Source of the DNA: Rhodococcus maanshanensis NBRC 100610
GTDB taxonomy: Bacteria > Actinomycetota > Actinomycetes > Mycobacteriales > Mycobacteriaceae
DNA length: 64,000 nucleotides
Reading direction: 5' to 3'
Assembly: GCF_001894865.1 (NCBI RefSeq)
Contig: NZ_BCXA01000025.1
Coordinates: 61,809 to 125,808, forward strand
The translations under genes and the position numbers were made by a program. The stretch's first letter is position 1. Every line of letters begins with the position of its first letter. The notes under the pieces are model-generated. The model had not been told where the DNA came from, searched no databases, and was given only the letters and a program-made list of their open reading frames with translations. Below are positions 1-9,134 of the stretch, in pieces.

Positions 1-81
1 CACACTGGCTTTGTGGGCGCTCCGCCGGGCTCCGCGCCTGGGATCGACGTCCACGGACTCGACGACCGAGGGAGTGCGGGC

Positions 82-1554
82 ATGACCGACGGCGTTCCGC
101 AGATACCACCGAGCGCGGTCGACGTCGACCTCTCCGCCGTCGCGGACGGCTGGGATCGGTCGATGTCCGACCTCGAGACCGGCATGTGGCGGATGGAGGA
201 ATCCCAGCCGCTCCTGCGCACGCCCATCGTCGCGGTCGACCTCCTCGACCGCCCGCCGGACTGGGACCGCCTGGTCCGGGCGCACGAGTGGGCCTCGCAC
301 ATCGTGCCCCGCATCCGGATGCGCGCGGTGGAGCCCGCGTTCGGTCTCGGCAACCCGGTGTGGTCCGTTGACCCCGAGTTCGACCTCCACTATCACCTGC
401 GGCGCATCCGGCTGCCGGAGCCGGCCGACTTCAACCACGCGCTGCGGATCTGCAGGCACCTGGGCACCGAGCCGTTCGACAAGGCGCGGCCGCCGTGGGT
501 GGCGATGCTCATCGAGGGCCTCGACGACGGCCGCGCGGTATATGTCGTCAAGACGCACCACAGCATGACCGACGGCATGGGCGGCATCCGGATGATGACG
601 CTGCTGCACAGCCGCAGGTCCGCGCCGAGCCCCAACAAGCCGGACCGGCTGCCCGCACCGCCCGAGCACCTGACCAACTTCGAGGCGCTCGGCCAGGACG
701 TGCTGGAGGAGGTGCGCAAGACCCCCGGCCGGATCACCGGACTCATCGCGGGCGCGGCAAGGGCCGCGGTCGGCGCCGTGGCCGACCCGATCGGGACCGC
801 GAGCGACGCCCTCGGCTACGCCAATTCGCTTCGCCGCATCGTCACCCCTCCCCCGGCGACGGGACTGCCGCTGCTGCGCGGCCGCGGGCTCGGTCGCTGG
901 TTCGGCGTGCTCGAGGTGGGCCTGCCCGAGTTCAAGGCCGCCGCCCGCGCCGCGCACGGCTCGCTCAACGACGCGTACGTCGCCGCGCTGCTCGGCGGTT
1001 TCCGCCGCTACGCGCAGGCCCACGGTCAGCAGATCGGCCCGATCCCGATGGGCATGCCGGTGAACATGCGGCCCGCCTCCGACACCTCGGGCGGCAACCG
1101 GTTCGCGGCCGTCCGGTTCGCCGGGCCCGCCGCCGAGGCGGATCCGGTCGAGCGGATCAAGAAGGTGCGCGCCATCGTCCTCGGACTGCGCGAGGAACCG
1201 GCGATCGACGCGATCGACCTCGCCGCGCCGCTGCTCAAACGGCTGCCGAACTGGCTGCTAGCGGACTGGTACCTGTCCCAGTCCACCGGCCTGGACCTGC
1301 AGGCAAGCAACGTCGCGGGCGTCCCGGTCCCGGTGTATCTCGCCGGGGCCCGGATCGAGCGGATGTTCCCGTTCGGGCCCGCGCCCGGCTGCGCGGTGAT
1401 GGCCACCCTGGTCTCGCACGTCGGCACCTGCTGCATCGGGGTCAACCTCGACACCGCCGCGGTCACCGCTCCGAAACTGTTCATGCGCTGCCTGCAGGAG
1501 AGCCTGGACGAGGTTGTCGCGCTGGCCGGCCCGACCGAAGGGACGCAACGATGA
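82..1554 (+). CDS. Wax ester synthase / diacylglycerol acyltransferase (WS/DGAT)
   Basis: This acyl-CoA-dependent O-acyltransferase of the WS/DGAT family makes triacylglycerol or wax ester at the inner face of the membrane. The family active-site motif HHxxxDG is present as HHSMTDG at about residues 159-165, and the N-terminal segment MSDLETGMWR is typical of actinobacterial members. The length (490 aa) is normal. I chose the ATG at 82 because GAGGGAG lies just upstream; a GTG at 13 would add 23 residues without a visible ribosome site. The stop overlaps the next start (ATGA), so it is coupled to the PlsB gene and then to HAD-PlsC. This gives an operon for glycerol-3-phosphate acylation through to storage lipid. 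A similar gene grouping is known in mycobacteria (Rv2482c-Rv2484c region). Substrate choice between DAG and fatty alcohol cannot be read from sequence. Confidence 0.93.
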   Translation: MTDGVPQIPPSAVDVDLSAVADGWDRSMSDLETGMWRMEESQPLLRTPIVAVDLLDRPPDWDRLVRAHEWASHIVPRIRMRAVEPAFGLGNPVWSVDPEFDLHYHLRRIRLPEPADFNHALRICRHLGTEPFDKARPPWVAMLIEGLDDGRAVYVVKTHHSMTDGMGGIRMMTLLHSRRSAPSPNKPDRLPAPPEHLTNFEALGQDVLEEVRKTPGRITGLIAGAARAAVGAVADPIGTASDALGYANSLRRIVTPPPATGLPLLRGRGLGRWFGVLEVGLPEFKAAARAAHGSLNDAYVAALLGGFRRYAQAHGQQIGPIPMGMPVNMRPASDTSGGNRFAAVRFAGPAAEADPVERIKKVRAIVLGLREEPAIDAIDLAAPLLKRLPNWLLADWYLSQSTGLDLQASNVAGVPVPVYLAGARIERMFPFGPAPGCAVMATLVSHVGTCCIGVNLDTAAVTAPKLFMRCLQESLDEVVALAGPTEGTQR

Positions 1555-3842
1555 CGAGCACGCACCACCCTCGGGTCTATCTCACCGAGACCGTGACGGC
1601 CGCCGAGGACGACGTGTTGCGGTCGTGGCTCAGCCGCCGCCCCACCGAGGCCGGGCAGGCCGCGACCGCGGTGCCGATCGGCGGCCAGTCGCTCGCCGAG
1701 CTCACCCGCAGGCAGGACGACCCGCTGCTCACCCCCGTGCGCGTGGTGTGGCTGCCACCGCCGGACAACGGGCACCGCCACGGGCTGCGGGACGCGCTGG
1801 CCCCGCGGGATCCGCTGCATCCGGGCCGCAGCGCACAGCGGCGGATGCTGCGCAGCGACCCGGCGCGCTGCCAGGTGATCGAGGGCGAGCCCGCCCCCCT
1901 GAGCGACCTCAAGCGCAGGCTCGACGAGAGCGGCGGCGGCTCGCTGCCGGAATACATCCGCAGGCAGGCCGCCCTCGCGCTGGAACGGGCCGAGCGCACC
2001 CTGCTCGGCAATCAGTACAAGGTGTCGCGATTCGTGGTCGAGGAGATCACCGACACCGCCCGCTTCCACGCAGGCGTCAGCGAACTGTCGCTGCGGCTGA
2101 ACGTCCCGCTGGCGGAGGTCGACAAGCGGTCGAGAGAGGCGCTGGGCGAGATGGTGGCCGCGCAGAGCAGGCGCGCGATCGCCCTGTGGGATCGACTGGG
2201 CCGCTACTTCTCCCGCGCCTATCGCCTCGACGTGGACACCACGCGCTTCGAGGAGCTGCGCACGCTGAACCGGGAGCACTCGCTGGTGTTCCTGCCGAGT
2301 CACCGCTCGTACCTGGACCCGCTGGTGCTGCGGCCCGCACTGTTGGCGAACGACCTGCCGCTCAACCACGTGATGGGTGGGCTGAACGTCAGCTTCTGGC
2401 CGATCGGACCGATCAGCAGGCGCAGCGGCACCGTCTTCATCCGCCGCAAGTTCGACGGCGACGAGGTCTACAAGTGGAACCTGCGCGAGTACATGCGTTA
2501 CCTGCTCACCAAACGGTTCAACCTCGAGTGGTACATCGAGGGCGGGCGCAGCCGCACCGGAAAGCTGCGGCCCCCGCGCTTCGGGCTGCTCACCTACCTG
2601 ACCAAGGCCTACCAGTCCAGCGGGGTCTCGGACGTCTACCTGGTGCCGGTCTCGCTCACCTACGACGAGCTCTACGAGGTGAGCGCGATGGCCGCCGAGG
2701 CGCACGGCGAGGCGAAGACGAAGGAGAGCCTGCTCTGGATGGTCGGGTACGTGCGCGCCCAGGGCAAGCGGCACGGCGTCGCGCACGTGACCGTCGGCAG
2801 GCCGCTCTCGCTCGCCGAGTCGCTCAGCGGCGAGAAGGACCTGCGGCTGGCCATCCAGAAGACCGCGTTCGAGGTGTGCCATCGGATCAACGAGGTCACC
2901 CCGATCACGGTGTCGTCACTGATCATGCTCGCCGTCCTCGGCATCGAGGACCGCGCGCTCACCGTCGCCGAGCTGGCCTTCATCCTCACCCCGCTGGTCG
3001 ACTACATCTCCGCCCGCTCGCTGCCGACCGCGGGCGGTGTGGACCTGCAGAACCCGCAGGTGTACCGCAAGGCCCTGGACACCCACGTGGAATCCGGTGT
3101 GCTGCAGCGCTTCGACAGGGGCGGCACCCGCGTCTACTACCTCGGCAAGGACCAGCACCTGGTGGCGGCGTTCTACCGCAACAACACCATCCACTTCTTC
3201 GTGGTCCGGGCGATCACCGAGCTGGTGCTCCGGGCCGGCATCGAGGAGGGGTACACCGACCTGGTGACCGAGGGCTGGATCGAGGCGAAACGGATCCGGG
3301 ACCTGCTCAAGTTCGAGTTCTTCTTCAGCGATCGGGACACCTTCGAGCGCGACATGCGCCGGGAGATGACGCTGATCTACCCGTCGTGGGAGAGCAACCG
3401 CGACGATCCGAACCTGGCCGAGACCATGCTCGACCGGATTCGCCCCTACCTGGCGCACCGGGTCCTTCAACCGTTCCTGGAGGCCTACGGGGTGGTGGCC
3501 GATCAGCTGGTCCACACCCCGCTGTCCGGGAAGTTCGACGAGAAGCAGTTCACCACGACCTGTCTCGCGCTGGCCGAGCAGCGGCGGCTGCGCCAGCAGA
3601 TCGCCAGCAGCGAGTCCATCTCGGGCGAGCTGTTCGGCACCGCGCTGAAGCTGGCGCGCAACCGCAACCTGCTCGAGCCCGCCGACGGAGATGCCGCAGG
3701 CGACCTGGCGCGCAGGCGGACGGCGTTCGCCGCCGAGATCCGCACCCTGGTCACCCGGATACGGCACATCCGCGGCCTCACCCAGGAGCGCCTCGACCAG
3801 TTCCGGGAGGCAGGCATCACGCCCGAGGAGCGTGATCTGTGA
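1551..3842 (+). CDS. plsB: Glycerol-3-phosphate 1-O-acyltransferase PlsB
   Basis: The 763-aa protein catalyses the first acylation of glycerol-3-phosphate in phospholipid and triacylglycerol synthesis. The acyltransferase blocks are clear: SHRSYLDP, with catalytic His about 251 and Asp about 256; the GxxxxRR block around ISRRSGTVFIRR; EGGRSRTGK, with Glu about 330; and a following VPVSLTYDE block. The length matches the long PlsB family (about 760-810 aa), not the short PlsC family. The ATG at 1551 overlaps the WS/DGAT stop by 4 bp. An in-frame open stretch reaches far upstream inside the WS/DGAT gene, but it is an alternative frame of that gene. The stop overlaps the next GTG by 4 bp, implying translational coupling through three genes. 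Confidence 0.95.
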   Translation: MTSTHHPRVYLTETVTAAEDDVLRSWLSRRPTEAGQAATAVPIGGQSLAELTRRQDDPLLTPVRVVWLPPPDNGHRHGLRDALAPRDPLHPGRSAQRRMLRSDPARCQVIEGEPAPLSDLKRRLDESGGGSLPEYIRRQAALALERAERTLLGNQYKVSRFVVEEITDTARFHAGVSELSLRLNVPLAEVDKRSREALGEMVAAQSRRAIALWDRLGRYFSRAYRLDVDTTRFEELRTLNREHSLVFLPSHRSYLDPLVLRPALLANDLPLNHVMGGLNVSFWPIGPISRRSGTVFIRRKFDGDEVYKWNLREYMRYLLTKRFNLEWYIEGGRSRTGKLRPPRFGLLTYLTKAYQSSGVSDVYLVPVSLTYDELYEVSAMAAEAHGEAKTKESLLWMVGYVRAQGKRHGVAHVTVGRPLSLAESLSGEKDLRLAIQKTAFEVCHRINEVTPITVSSLIMLAVLGIEDRALTVAELAFILTPLVDYISARSLPTAGGVDLQNPQVYRKALDTHVESGVLQRFDRGGTRVYYLGKDQHLVAAFYRNNTIHFFVVRAITELVLRAGIEEGYTDLVTEGWIEAKRIRDLLKFEFFFSDRDTFERDMRREMTLIYPSWESNRDDPNLAETMLDRIRPYLAHRVLQPFLEAYGVVADQLVHTPLSGKFDEKQFTTTCLALAEQRRLRQQIASSESISGELFGTALKLARNRNLLEPADGDAAGDLARRRTAFAAEIRTLVTRIRHIRGLTQERLDQFREAGITPEERDL

Positions 3843-5272
3843 GCGATGTGGACGCGTTGCACAAAGCCATCGCCGCGGCCGAGCCCGGCCCGCGGACCCT
3901 CGCCGCATTCGACCTCGACGGCACCCTGATCAGCGGGTACTCCGCGAGCGTGGTGTATCGGGATCGTCTGCGCCGCTTCGACATCAGCCTCGCCGAGCTG
4001 CTGCGCACCACAGGGGCGGCGATCGACACCCAGTTCCGCGGCGCCGACGTCGGCGGGCTGATGCGGATCGGGGTCCAGTCCCTGGCCGGGCGGATGGACG
4101 ACGAGCTGCGCGAGTGGGGCCAGCGGCTGTTCCGGCAGGAGATCGCCGGGATGATCTACCCGGAGGTCCGCGGGGTGCTCGCCGCGCACCGGAGCGCCGG
4201 GCACACCATCGTGATGGCCACCTCCGCCACCCCGTACCAGGCCCAGTGGGTGGCGGCGGACCTCGACATCACCGACGTGCTGTCGACGGAGCCGGAGGTG
4301 GTGGACGGAATGCTCACCGGCGAGCTGACGACGCCGCCGCTGTGGGGGCAGGCGAAGGCCGACGCGCTGCGTTCCTACGCCGAAAGGAAGGACGCCGATC
4401 TGTCCCGCAGCTTCGCGTATTCCAATGGCGGCGAGGATGTCCCGATGCTGGAGTCGGTGGGGCACCCGGTGGCGCTGAACCCGGACCGCAAGCTGACCGG
4501 GGTCGCCAAGCGGAAGGGCTGGCCTGCGGTGAACCTGCGCAAGCCGCAGCTCGGTGCCGACCCGCTGTCGGTGGTGCGGACCTCCACCGCGGTGGGCGCG
4601 CTGATGGCGACCGCCGTGGCAGGCGGCGCGGCCGGACTGGTCCTGCGCAACCGGCAGAGCGCCGCGAACCTCGTCGGGACGTTCGGTCCGGATCTAGCCC
4701 TGGCGATCTGCGGGATCTCGGTGAAGATCAACGGCAAGGACAACGCGTGGAGCGATCGGCCCGCGGTGTTCATGTTCAACCACACCAGTTCGCTGGACAT
4801 GCTGATCGTCGGCGGCGTGATCCGCCGCGACGTGACCGGGGTCGCGAAGGTGGAGGCGTCCCACGATCCGCGGTTCGTGCCGATCGGTGCGCTGCTCGAC
4901 GTCGCGTACATCGACCGGTCGGACAGCGAGAAGGCGAAGGCCGCGTTGGGGCCCGCCGTGGACAAGCTGAAGTCGGGCATCTCGATCGCGATCTCGCCGG
5001 AGGGGACGCGGACCCCGACGCCGCGCCTGGGCAGGTTCAAGAAGGGCGGCTTCCACCTGGCGATCCAGGCGGCGGTGCCGATCGTGCCGATCGTCATCCA
5101 CAACGCGGGCGAGCTGATGTGGCGCAATTCACTTGTCGCACACCCGGGAACGGTGTACGTGGACGTGTTGGAGCCGGTCAGCACCGAGAACTGGACCGTT
5201 GAGACGCTGGACGAGCACATCGACGAGGTGCGGGCGTTGTTCGACGAATGCCTGCACGCCGGGCATCAGTAG
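3839..5272 (+). CDS. HAD-IB phosphatase / 1-acylglycerol-3-phosphate acyltransferase fusion
   Basis: This is a two-domain lipid enzyme. The N-terminal HAD-IB (SerB-like) hydrolase starts with DLDGT (Asp about 25 as nucleophile) and includes the later SNGGEDVPML acidic motif. The C-terminal PlsC domain follows a hydrophobic segment near residue 260 and carries NHTSSLD (His about 315) and SPEGTRTP (Glu about 388). The expected PlsC reaction acylates lysophosphatidate to phosphatidate. The HAD part may dephosphorylate a lipid or small-molecule phosphate; in mycobacterial homologues it is annotated as phosphoserine-phosphatase-like, a substrate I would not trust. The GTG start overlaps the plsB stop (GTGA). 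It is the third gene of the acylglycerol operon. Confidence 0.92.
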   Translation: MSDVDALHKAIAAAEPGPRTLAAFDLDGTLISGYSASVVYRDRLRRFDISLAELLRTTGAAIDTQFRGADVGGLMRIGVQSLAGRMDDELREWGQRLFRQEIAGMIYPEVRGVLAAHRSAGHTIVMATSATPYQAQWVAADLDITDVLSTEPEVVDGMLTGELTTPPLWGQAKADALRSYAERKDADLSRSFAYSNGGEDVPMLESVGHPVALNPDRKLTGVAKRKGWPAVNLRKPQLGADPLSVVRTSTAVGALMATAVAGGAAGLVLRNRQSAANLVGTFGPDLALAICGISVKINGKDNAWSDRPAVFMFNHTSSLDMLIVGGVIRRDVTGVAKVEASHDPRFVPIGALLDVAYIDRSDSEKAKAALGPAVDKLKSGISIAISPEGTRTPTPRLGRFKKGGFHLAIQAAVPIVPIVIHNAGELMWRNSLVAHPGTVYVDVLEPVSTENWTVETLDEHIDEVRALFDECLHAGHQ

Positions 5273-5422
5273 GCCGCGCTCCTCCTTTCTTACGGAATTC
5301 TTACCGTTCGCTAATGATCCGTGCGTACCTTCGGTGCCCGATGCGGGTCGGGGCGGCACCACTCTCCACTGGGGCGGCCAGCTGCGCATCGGACCCGAAC
5401 AGGATGGAATTACGTAGTTTTG

Positions 5423-6421
5423 ATGTGCATTTCTCGACCTCAAACGCCCAATCGGCTCCTCCAACGCCTGCTCACCGTCACCGCATCGCTGCTCGCGTGC
5501 GTGATGCTCGCGGGCATCTCAGGGCAGGCGACCGCGGGGGCCGCGCCCCTCGCGCATCGCGCGCCATGGGGCGGATACGAGGAGGTGTGGGTCCCCTCGG
5601 AAATGGGCCCGATCAAGGTGCAGATCCAGTGGGCATCCCGCGGGGGCAACGCCGCGCTGTACCTGCTCGACGGCCTGCGGGCGCGAAACGACCGCAACGC
5701 GTGGACGTTCGAGACCAACGCGCTCGACCAGTTCCGCAACGACAACGTCACCCTGGTGATGCCGGTCGGTGGCGAATCCAGCTTCTACACCGACTGGATG
5801 GCTCCGTCGAACTTCAACGGACAGCAGACCACCTACAAGTGGGAGACGTTCCTGACCCGCGACCTCCCGAACTACCTCGAGACCCGCGGTGTCTCCCGTC
5901 ACAACAACGGCGTCCTCGGCCTGTCGATGGGCGGATCCGCGGCGATGACGCTCGCCGCGCACCATCGCGACCAGTTCAAGTTCGCCGGCTCCCTGTCGGG
6001 CTACCTCAACCTGTCCGCGCCGGGCATGCGTGAGGCCATCCGCGTCTCGATGCTCGACGCCGGTCGCTACAACGTCGACTCCATGTGGGGCCCGCCCTGG
6101 TCGCCCCTGTGGCTGCGCAACGACCCGTTCGTCGTGGCTCCACAACTGGCCGGCCTGTCCTTGTATGTCTATGCGGCGAGCGGTCTTCCTGGTCCCTTCG
6201 ATCAGCCGAACGCTCCCATCGAGTACTTCAACACGGCGACAGGCATGGGGCTGGAGGCATTGGCACTGGCCAACACCCGCGCCTTCGAATTCAAGTTGAA
6301 CTCGTTGGGCATCCCGGCCACCTTCAGCTTCCCGGCCCACGGCACCCATTCGTGGCCGTACTGGTCCGCGGAACTGTGGAAGGCACGCCCCCAGATCCTG
6401 AACACATTGAACGCGTGGTGA
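5423..6421 (+). CDS. Secreted antigen-85/mycolyltransferase-like esterase
   Basis: This alpha/beta-hydrolase of the antigen 85 type would transfer mycolic acids to trehalose or arabinogalactan in the cell wall. An export signal is visible: a basic start with RLLQRLL, a hydrophobic stretch to about residue 37, and an AxA-type cleavage near ATAGAAP. The nucleophile elbow is GLSMGG with Ser about 168. The WAPS/FYTDW region and a C-terminal HGTHSWPYW supply the expected family blocks and the catalytic His. The mature size (about 290 aa) fits. I chose the ATG at 5423 because the signal peptide begins there; the frame is open upstream to 5321. It is transcribed alone after a roughly 150-bp gap and is closed by a strong terminator. 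Distinguishing a mycolyltransferase from a related esterase needs biochemistry. Confidence 0.88.
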   Translation: MCISRPQTPNRLLQRLLTVTASLLACVMLAGISGQATAGAAPLAHRAPWGGYEEVWVPSEMGPIKVQIQWASRGGNAALYLLDGLRARNDRNAWTFETNALDQFRNDNVTLVMPVGGESSFYTDWMAPSNFNGQQTTYKWETFLTRDLPNYLETRGVSRHNNGVLGLSMGGSAAMTLAAHHRDQFKFAGSLSGYLNLSAPGMREAIRVSMLDAGRYNVDSMWGPPWSPLWLRNDPFVVAPQLAGLSLYVYAASGLPGPFDQPNAPIEYFNTATGMGLEALALANTRAFEFKLNSLGIPATFSFPAHGTHSWPYWSAELWKARPQILNTLNAW

Positions 6422-6444
6422 GACCGTCCATTCGTTTCGAGAAG

Positions 6445-6484
6445 CGCCCGGTGGCATGGAAGTTCCATGCCACCGGGCGTTTTC
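6445..6484 (+). terminator. Intrinsic terminator after the esterase gene
   Basis: Two perfectly complementary 16-nt arms (6445-6460 and 6464-6479) are separated by a 3-nt loop and followed by TTTT. It lies 24 bp after the esterase stop and before the MurG-like gene. This is the strongest hairpin I found in the window, and with its T run it fits Rho-independent termination. Confidence 0.9.
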
Positions 6485-6568
6485 GCTGCTCAACCCGGAG
6501 ATGATGCCCGCGACCCGCCCGATTCGCGGTCTAACGGAGCTCTAATCTCGGTCACGCACAGTGTGGAT

Positions 6569-7711
6569 ATGACATTCGAACCGCGACCGGCGCTCCGCGT
6601 CGCCATCGGCGCGGGCGGCACCGGTGGACATATCTATCCGGGCCTTGCCGTCGCCGAGGCCCTGCGCGAACACGCCGATATTCAGATCGAATTCTTTGGC
6701 GCCAAAGGCAGACTGGAAGAGAAACTCGTGCCGGCGGCAGGTTACCGACTGCACACCGCCGAGGTCGACGGACTGACCGGAGTGCGCGGCAGTGGGAGGG
6801 CAGCAGCCCGACTCCGACGCGCCAGCGTGCACTGTGCACGGCAGATCCGTGAACTCGGTATCGATGTCGTCTTCGGCACCGGCGGATATCCGAGTCTGCC
6901 GATTGTGCTGGGCGCCCGCCTCGCGGGAATCCCGACACTGATCCATGAATCCAACGCCGTGCCGGGACGGGCAAACCGCCTGGGCGCGCTCTTGTCGTCC
7001 CGGGTGGCAGTGGCATTCCCGGAGACGACGCGGGCATTCACCCGCAACGAGGTTCGGGTGGTCGGCACACCGCTGATGCGGGAGATCGCGAGACTCGACA
7101 AGTGGGCGCTTCGCGATCAGGCACGCACCGTCTTCGGCGCGGAGCCGCGTCAGAAACTCGTCTTCGTGTGCGGCGGCAGCCTCGGATCTCGCCGGCTGAC
7201 CGATACCGCGCTGTCGCTGGCGCGCGAATGGCGCGACCGCGACGACGTTCGTCTGGTCGTGAAGACGGGGCCCGAGCACTTCTCGGCGGCGTCGGCCGCG
7301 GTCGAAGACCTCGGCAACGTGCTGGTGCTGCCCTATCTGGACAGGATGGACCTGGTGTACGCGGGCGCCGATATCTTTGTCGGACGGGCAGGCGCGATCA
7401 CGGTCGCCGAGCTATCCCATGTCGGCGTGCCCAGCGTCCTGGTGCCGTACCCGCACGCGCCCGGTGACCATCAGCGACACAACGCGCAGGCGCTCGTGAC
7501 CCGCGGCGCCGCGAGGATGCTGGGAGACGGCGACCTGAGCCCGGCAAGCCTGGCGCGCTCGATTGACGACCTTCTCGGCGACACCACTGAGCGCGCGACG
7601 ATCGCGGACACCGCCCATCCGAGACTGAACGATTCCGCACGAACAGTGGCGAACTGGCTGCGGCAACTCGGTGGCCACAAGTCCGCGGCATATGACGTCG
7701 TCAACGCATGA
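6569..7711 (+). CDS. MurG-like UDP-GlcNAc glycosyltransferase
   Basis: This GT-B glycosyltransferase of the MurG family (380 aa) transfers GlcNAc from UDP-GlcNAc to a lipid-linked or nucleotide-linked acceptor. The N-terminal loop GGTGGHIYPG (Gly about 16, His about 21) and the second glycine loop GGSLGSRRL match MurG. The C-terminal sugar-nucleotide block AGAITVAELSHVGVPSVLVP, then PGDHQRHNA, is also typical. I start at the ATG at 6569; the frame extends to 6467, but that part overlaps the preceding terminator. It is not in a division/cell-wall cluster, so it is probably an accessory paralogue rather than the essential murG. Its stop overlaps an ATG in frame with the next gene, suggesting coupling to the sugar-nucleotide SDR. 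GC is lower than in the preceding operon, which hints at a separate origin. Confidence 0.8.
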   Translation: MTFEPRPALRVAIGAGGTGGHIYPGLAVAEALREHADIQIEFFGAKGRLEEKLVPAAGYRLHTAEVDGLTGVRGSGRAAARLRRASVHCARQIRELGIDVVFGTGGYPSLPIVLGARLAGIPTLIHESNAVPGRANRLGALLSSRVAVAFPETTRAFTRNEVRVVGTPLMREIARLDKWALRDQARTVFGAEPRQKLVFVCGGSLGSRRLTDTALSLAREWRDRDDVRLVVKTGPEHFSAASAAVEDLGNVLVLPYLDRMDLVYAGADIFVGRAGAITVAELSHVGVPSVLVPYPHAPGDHQRHNAQALVTRGAARMLGDGDLSPASLARSIDDLLGDTTERATIADTAHPRLNDSARTVANWLRQLGGHKSAAYDVVNA

Positions 7712-7737
7712 ACCCATCGAACAAAAGAGGTGCAATC

Positions 7738-8721
7738 GTGAATGAATTCTGGTCCGGCAGAAAAGTCTTGGTCACCGGCGGTGAGGGCTTCATCGGCAGC
7801 AGCCTGGTCGAACAGTTGCTCGCGCAAGGCGCGCAGGTACGGGTGCTGGCGCATTACAAGCCCTATGCGTCGGCCGGCTTTCTTTCAGATCACCTCGACG
7901 ATATCGAGATGATCGCGGGAGATGTTCGCGACAGCGGACAGGTGCTCGATGCCGCGGAGGGTATCGACACCATTCTCCACCTCGCGGCACTGATCGGAAT
8001 TCCCTACAGCTACCAGGCTCCCCACACATATCTCCAGACGAATGTGCTGGGCACCCAGAACATCGTCGACGCCGCGCACCGACACGGGGTGCGACGGGTT
8101 GTTCACACGTCGACGAGCGAGGTGTATGGAACCGCGAGAGAAGTGCCGATTTCCGAGGCGCACCCGCTGCAACCCCAGTCGCCCTACTCCGCATCGAAAA
8201 TCGCCGCGGACATGGTCGCGCTGTCGTACTTTCACTCTTTCGACACGCCGGTTTCGGTCTGCCGTCCGTTCAACACATTCGGCCCGCGGCAATCGACGCG
8301 CGCCGTGATTCCCGCGATCCTGCACCAGTTGCACTCCGGCGCGGACGAGATCGCCGTCGGCGCGCTGTCCCCGACCCGGGACTTCACCTACGTCGAGGAC
8401 ACCGCCCGTGGCTTCATGGCGATCGCGGAGTCCGAGCGGACGGTCGGCCAGACGCTGAATCTCGGCACCGGCAAGGAGATTTCGATCCGCGACCTGATCG
8501 ACGTACTCATCGAGATCACGGGTTCCGCCGCATCCGTCACCGCGGAGGACTCCCGTCAACGTCCCGCAGGCAGCGAGGTCCACCGACTGGTGTCCGACAA
8601 CAGGCGCGTGCGGGAACTGACGGGCTGGAGCCCGCAGGTCTCCCTGCGCGAGGGGCTCACCCGCACCTCGGAGTGGGTCGGGTCTCATCCGATCGCCGCC
8701 CCTCGCCGCTACAGTGTGTGA
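7738..8721 (+). CDS. NAD-dependent sugar-nucleotide epimerase/dehydratase (extended SDR)
   Basis: This 327-aa extended short-chain dehydrogenase probably acts on an NDP-sugar (4-epimerase or 4,6-dehydratase). The Rossmann loop is TGGEGFIGS near the N-terminus. The catalytic YxxxK is YSASK with Tyr about 150 and Lys about 154, preceded by TSTSEVYG. The RPFNTFGPRQ and DFTYVEDTARG blocks are typical of NDP-sugar SDRs, and the N-terminal half resembles LegB/GDP-mannose dehydratase-like enzymes. The GTG at 7738 has a good AAGAGGTG site 5-6 nt upstream; an ATG at 7708 overlapping the previous stop is the alternative. Paired with the MurG-like transferase, it probably supplies or modifies the sugar of a glycolipid, cell-wall or secondary-metabolite glycan. 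The exact substrate is unknown. Confidence 0.82.
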   Translation: MNEFWSGRKVLVTGGEGFIGSSLVEQLLAQGAQVRVLAHYKPYASAGFLSDHLDDIEMIAGDVRDSGQVLDAAEGIDTILHLAALIGIPYSYQAPHTYLQTNVLGTQNIVDAAHRHGVRRVVHTSTSEVYGTAREVPISEAHPLQPQSPYSASKIAADMVALSYFHSFDTPVSVCRPFNTFGPRQSTRAVIPAILHQLHSGADEIAVGALSPTRDFTYVEDTARGFMAIAESERTVGQTLNLGTGKEISIRDLIDVLIEITGSAASVTAEDSRQRPAGSEVHRLVSDNRRVRELTGWSPQVSLREGLTRTSEWVGSHPIAAPRRYSV

Positions 8722-8739
8722 GCTGAGCCGATCACACAC
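8714..8739 (+). terminator. Hairpin overlapping the SDR stop codon
   Basis: Complementary 8-nt arms (8714-8721 GTGTGTGA and 8732-8739 TCACACAC) with a 10-nt loop span the SDR stop codon. There is no T run. It could act as a terminator or an mRNA 3' stabiliser. Low confidence. Confidence 0.35.
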
Positions 8740-8745
8740 CCGAGG

Positions 8746-9063
8746 TCAGCCGGGATTGACGGCCGCGTTCCACGGGTTCCGGTGATATGCGTGTCGACCG
8801 TAAGGGCCGGTTCGGGCTGGTCGAGCTGGGACGGAACAAGCGTCGAGCCCGGCAAGGACGGCCTCGATCAGGTGTCGCCACGGTGCGTGCGCAGACCGTC
8901 TCAGGTGGGTTCCCCCGGCGTGTCGGACGATCCATCCCGCGATCGAGAACTGTCGCAGTCGTACCTTTTTCGGATCCCATCGCCGGGCTTCGGTCTCGGT
9001 GAGGGCGAGGGTCTGCATCCAGGCTGTCAACTCGACGGCGAGGGCGCCATCACTCCCCCGAAC
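8746..9063 (-). pseudogene. IS1380-family transposase C-terminal remnant
   Basis: About 95-105 codons ending at 8746 read as the tail of an IS1380-type DDE transposase. The order ELTAWMQTLALT, then RRWDPKKVRLRQFSIAGWIV, then APWRHLIEAVLAGLDA matches the family's C-terminal helices (tryptophan/leucine stretch, RxRxRLF-type strand, APW...L). The same frame continues further upstream only as the antisense of the DUF222 gene. The catalytic DDE region, start and left end are missing, so this is a dead fragment. I found no inverted repeats. It marks a former insertion between the SDR and the DUF222 HNH gene. Confidence 0.6.
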
Positions 9064-9134
9064 GCGCGGTGGGCACCGCTCCGACGCCTCCCGTTTCTGG
9101 GTGGTGTCGGGCGGTGCCCGGTGGTTTCGCCTTT

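Noticed and set aside
495..1550. Long in-frame extension upstream of plsB
   Set aside because: It lies entirely inside the WS/DGAT gene in another frame and reads as Arg/Pro/Ala-rich shadow; the ATG at 1551 overlaps the upstream stop as expected for coupled genes.
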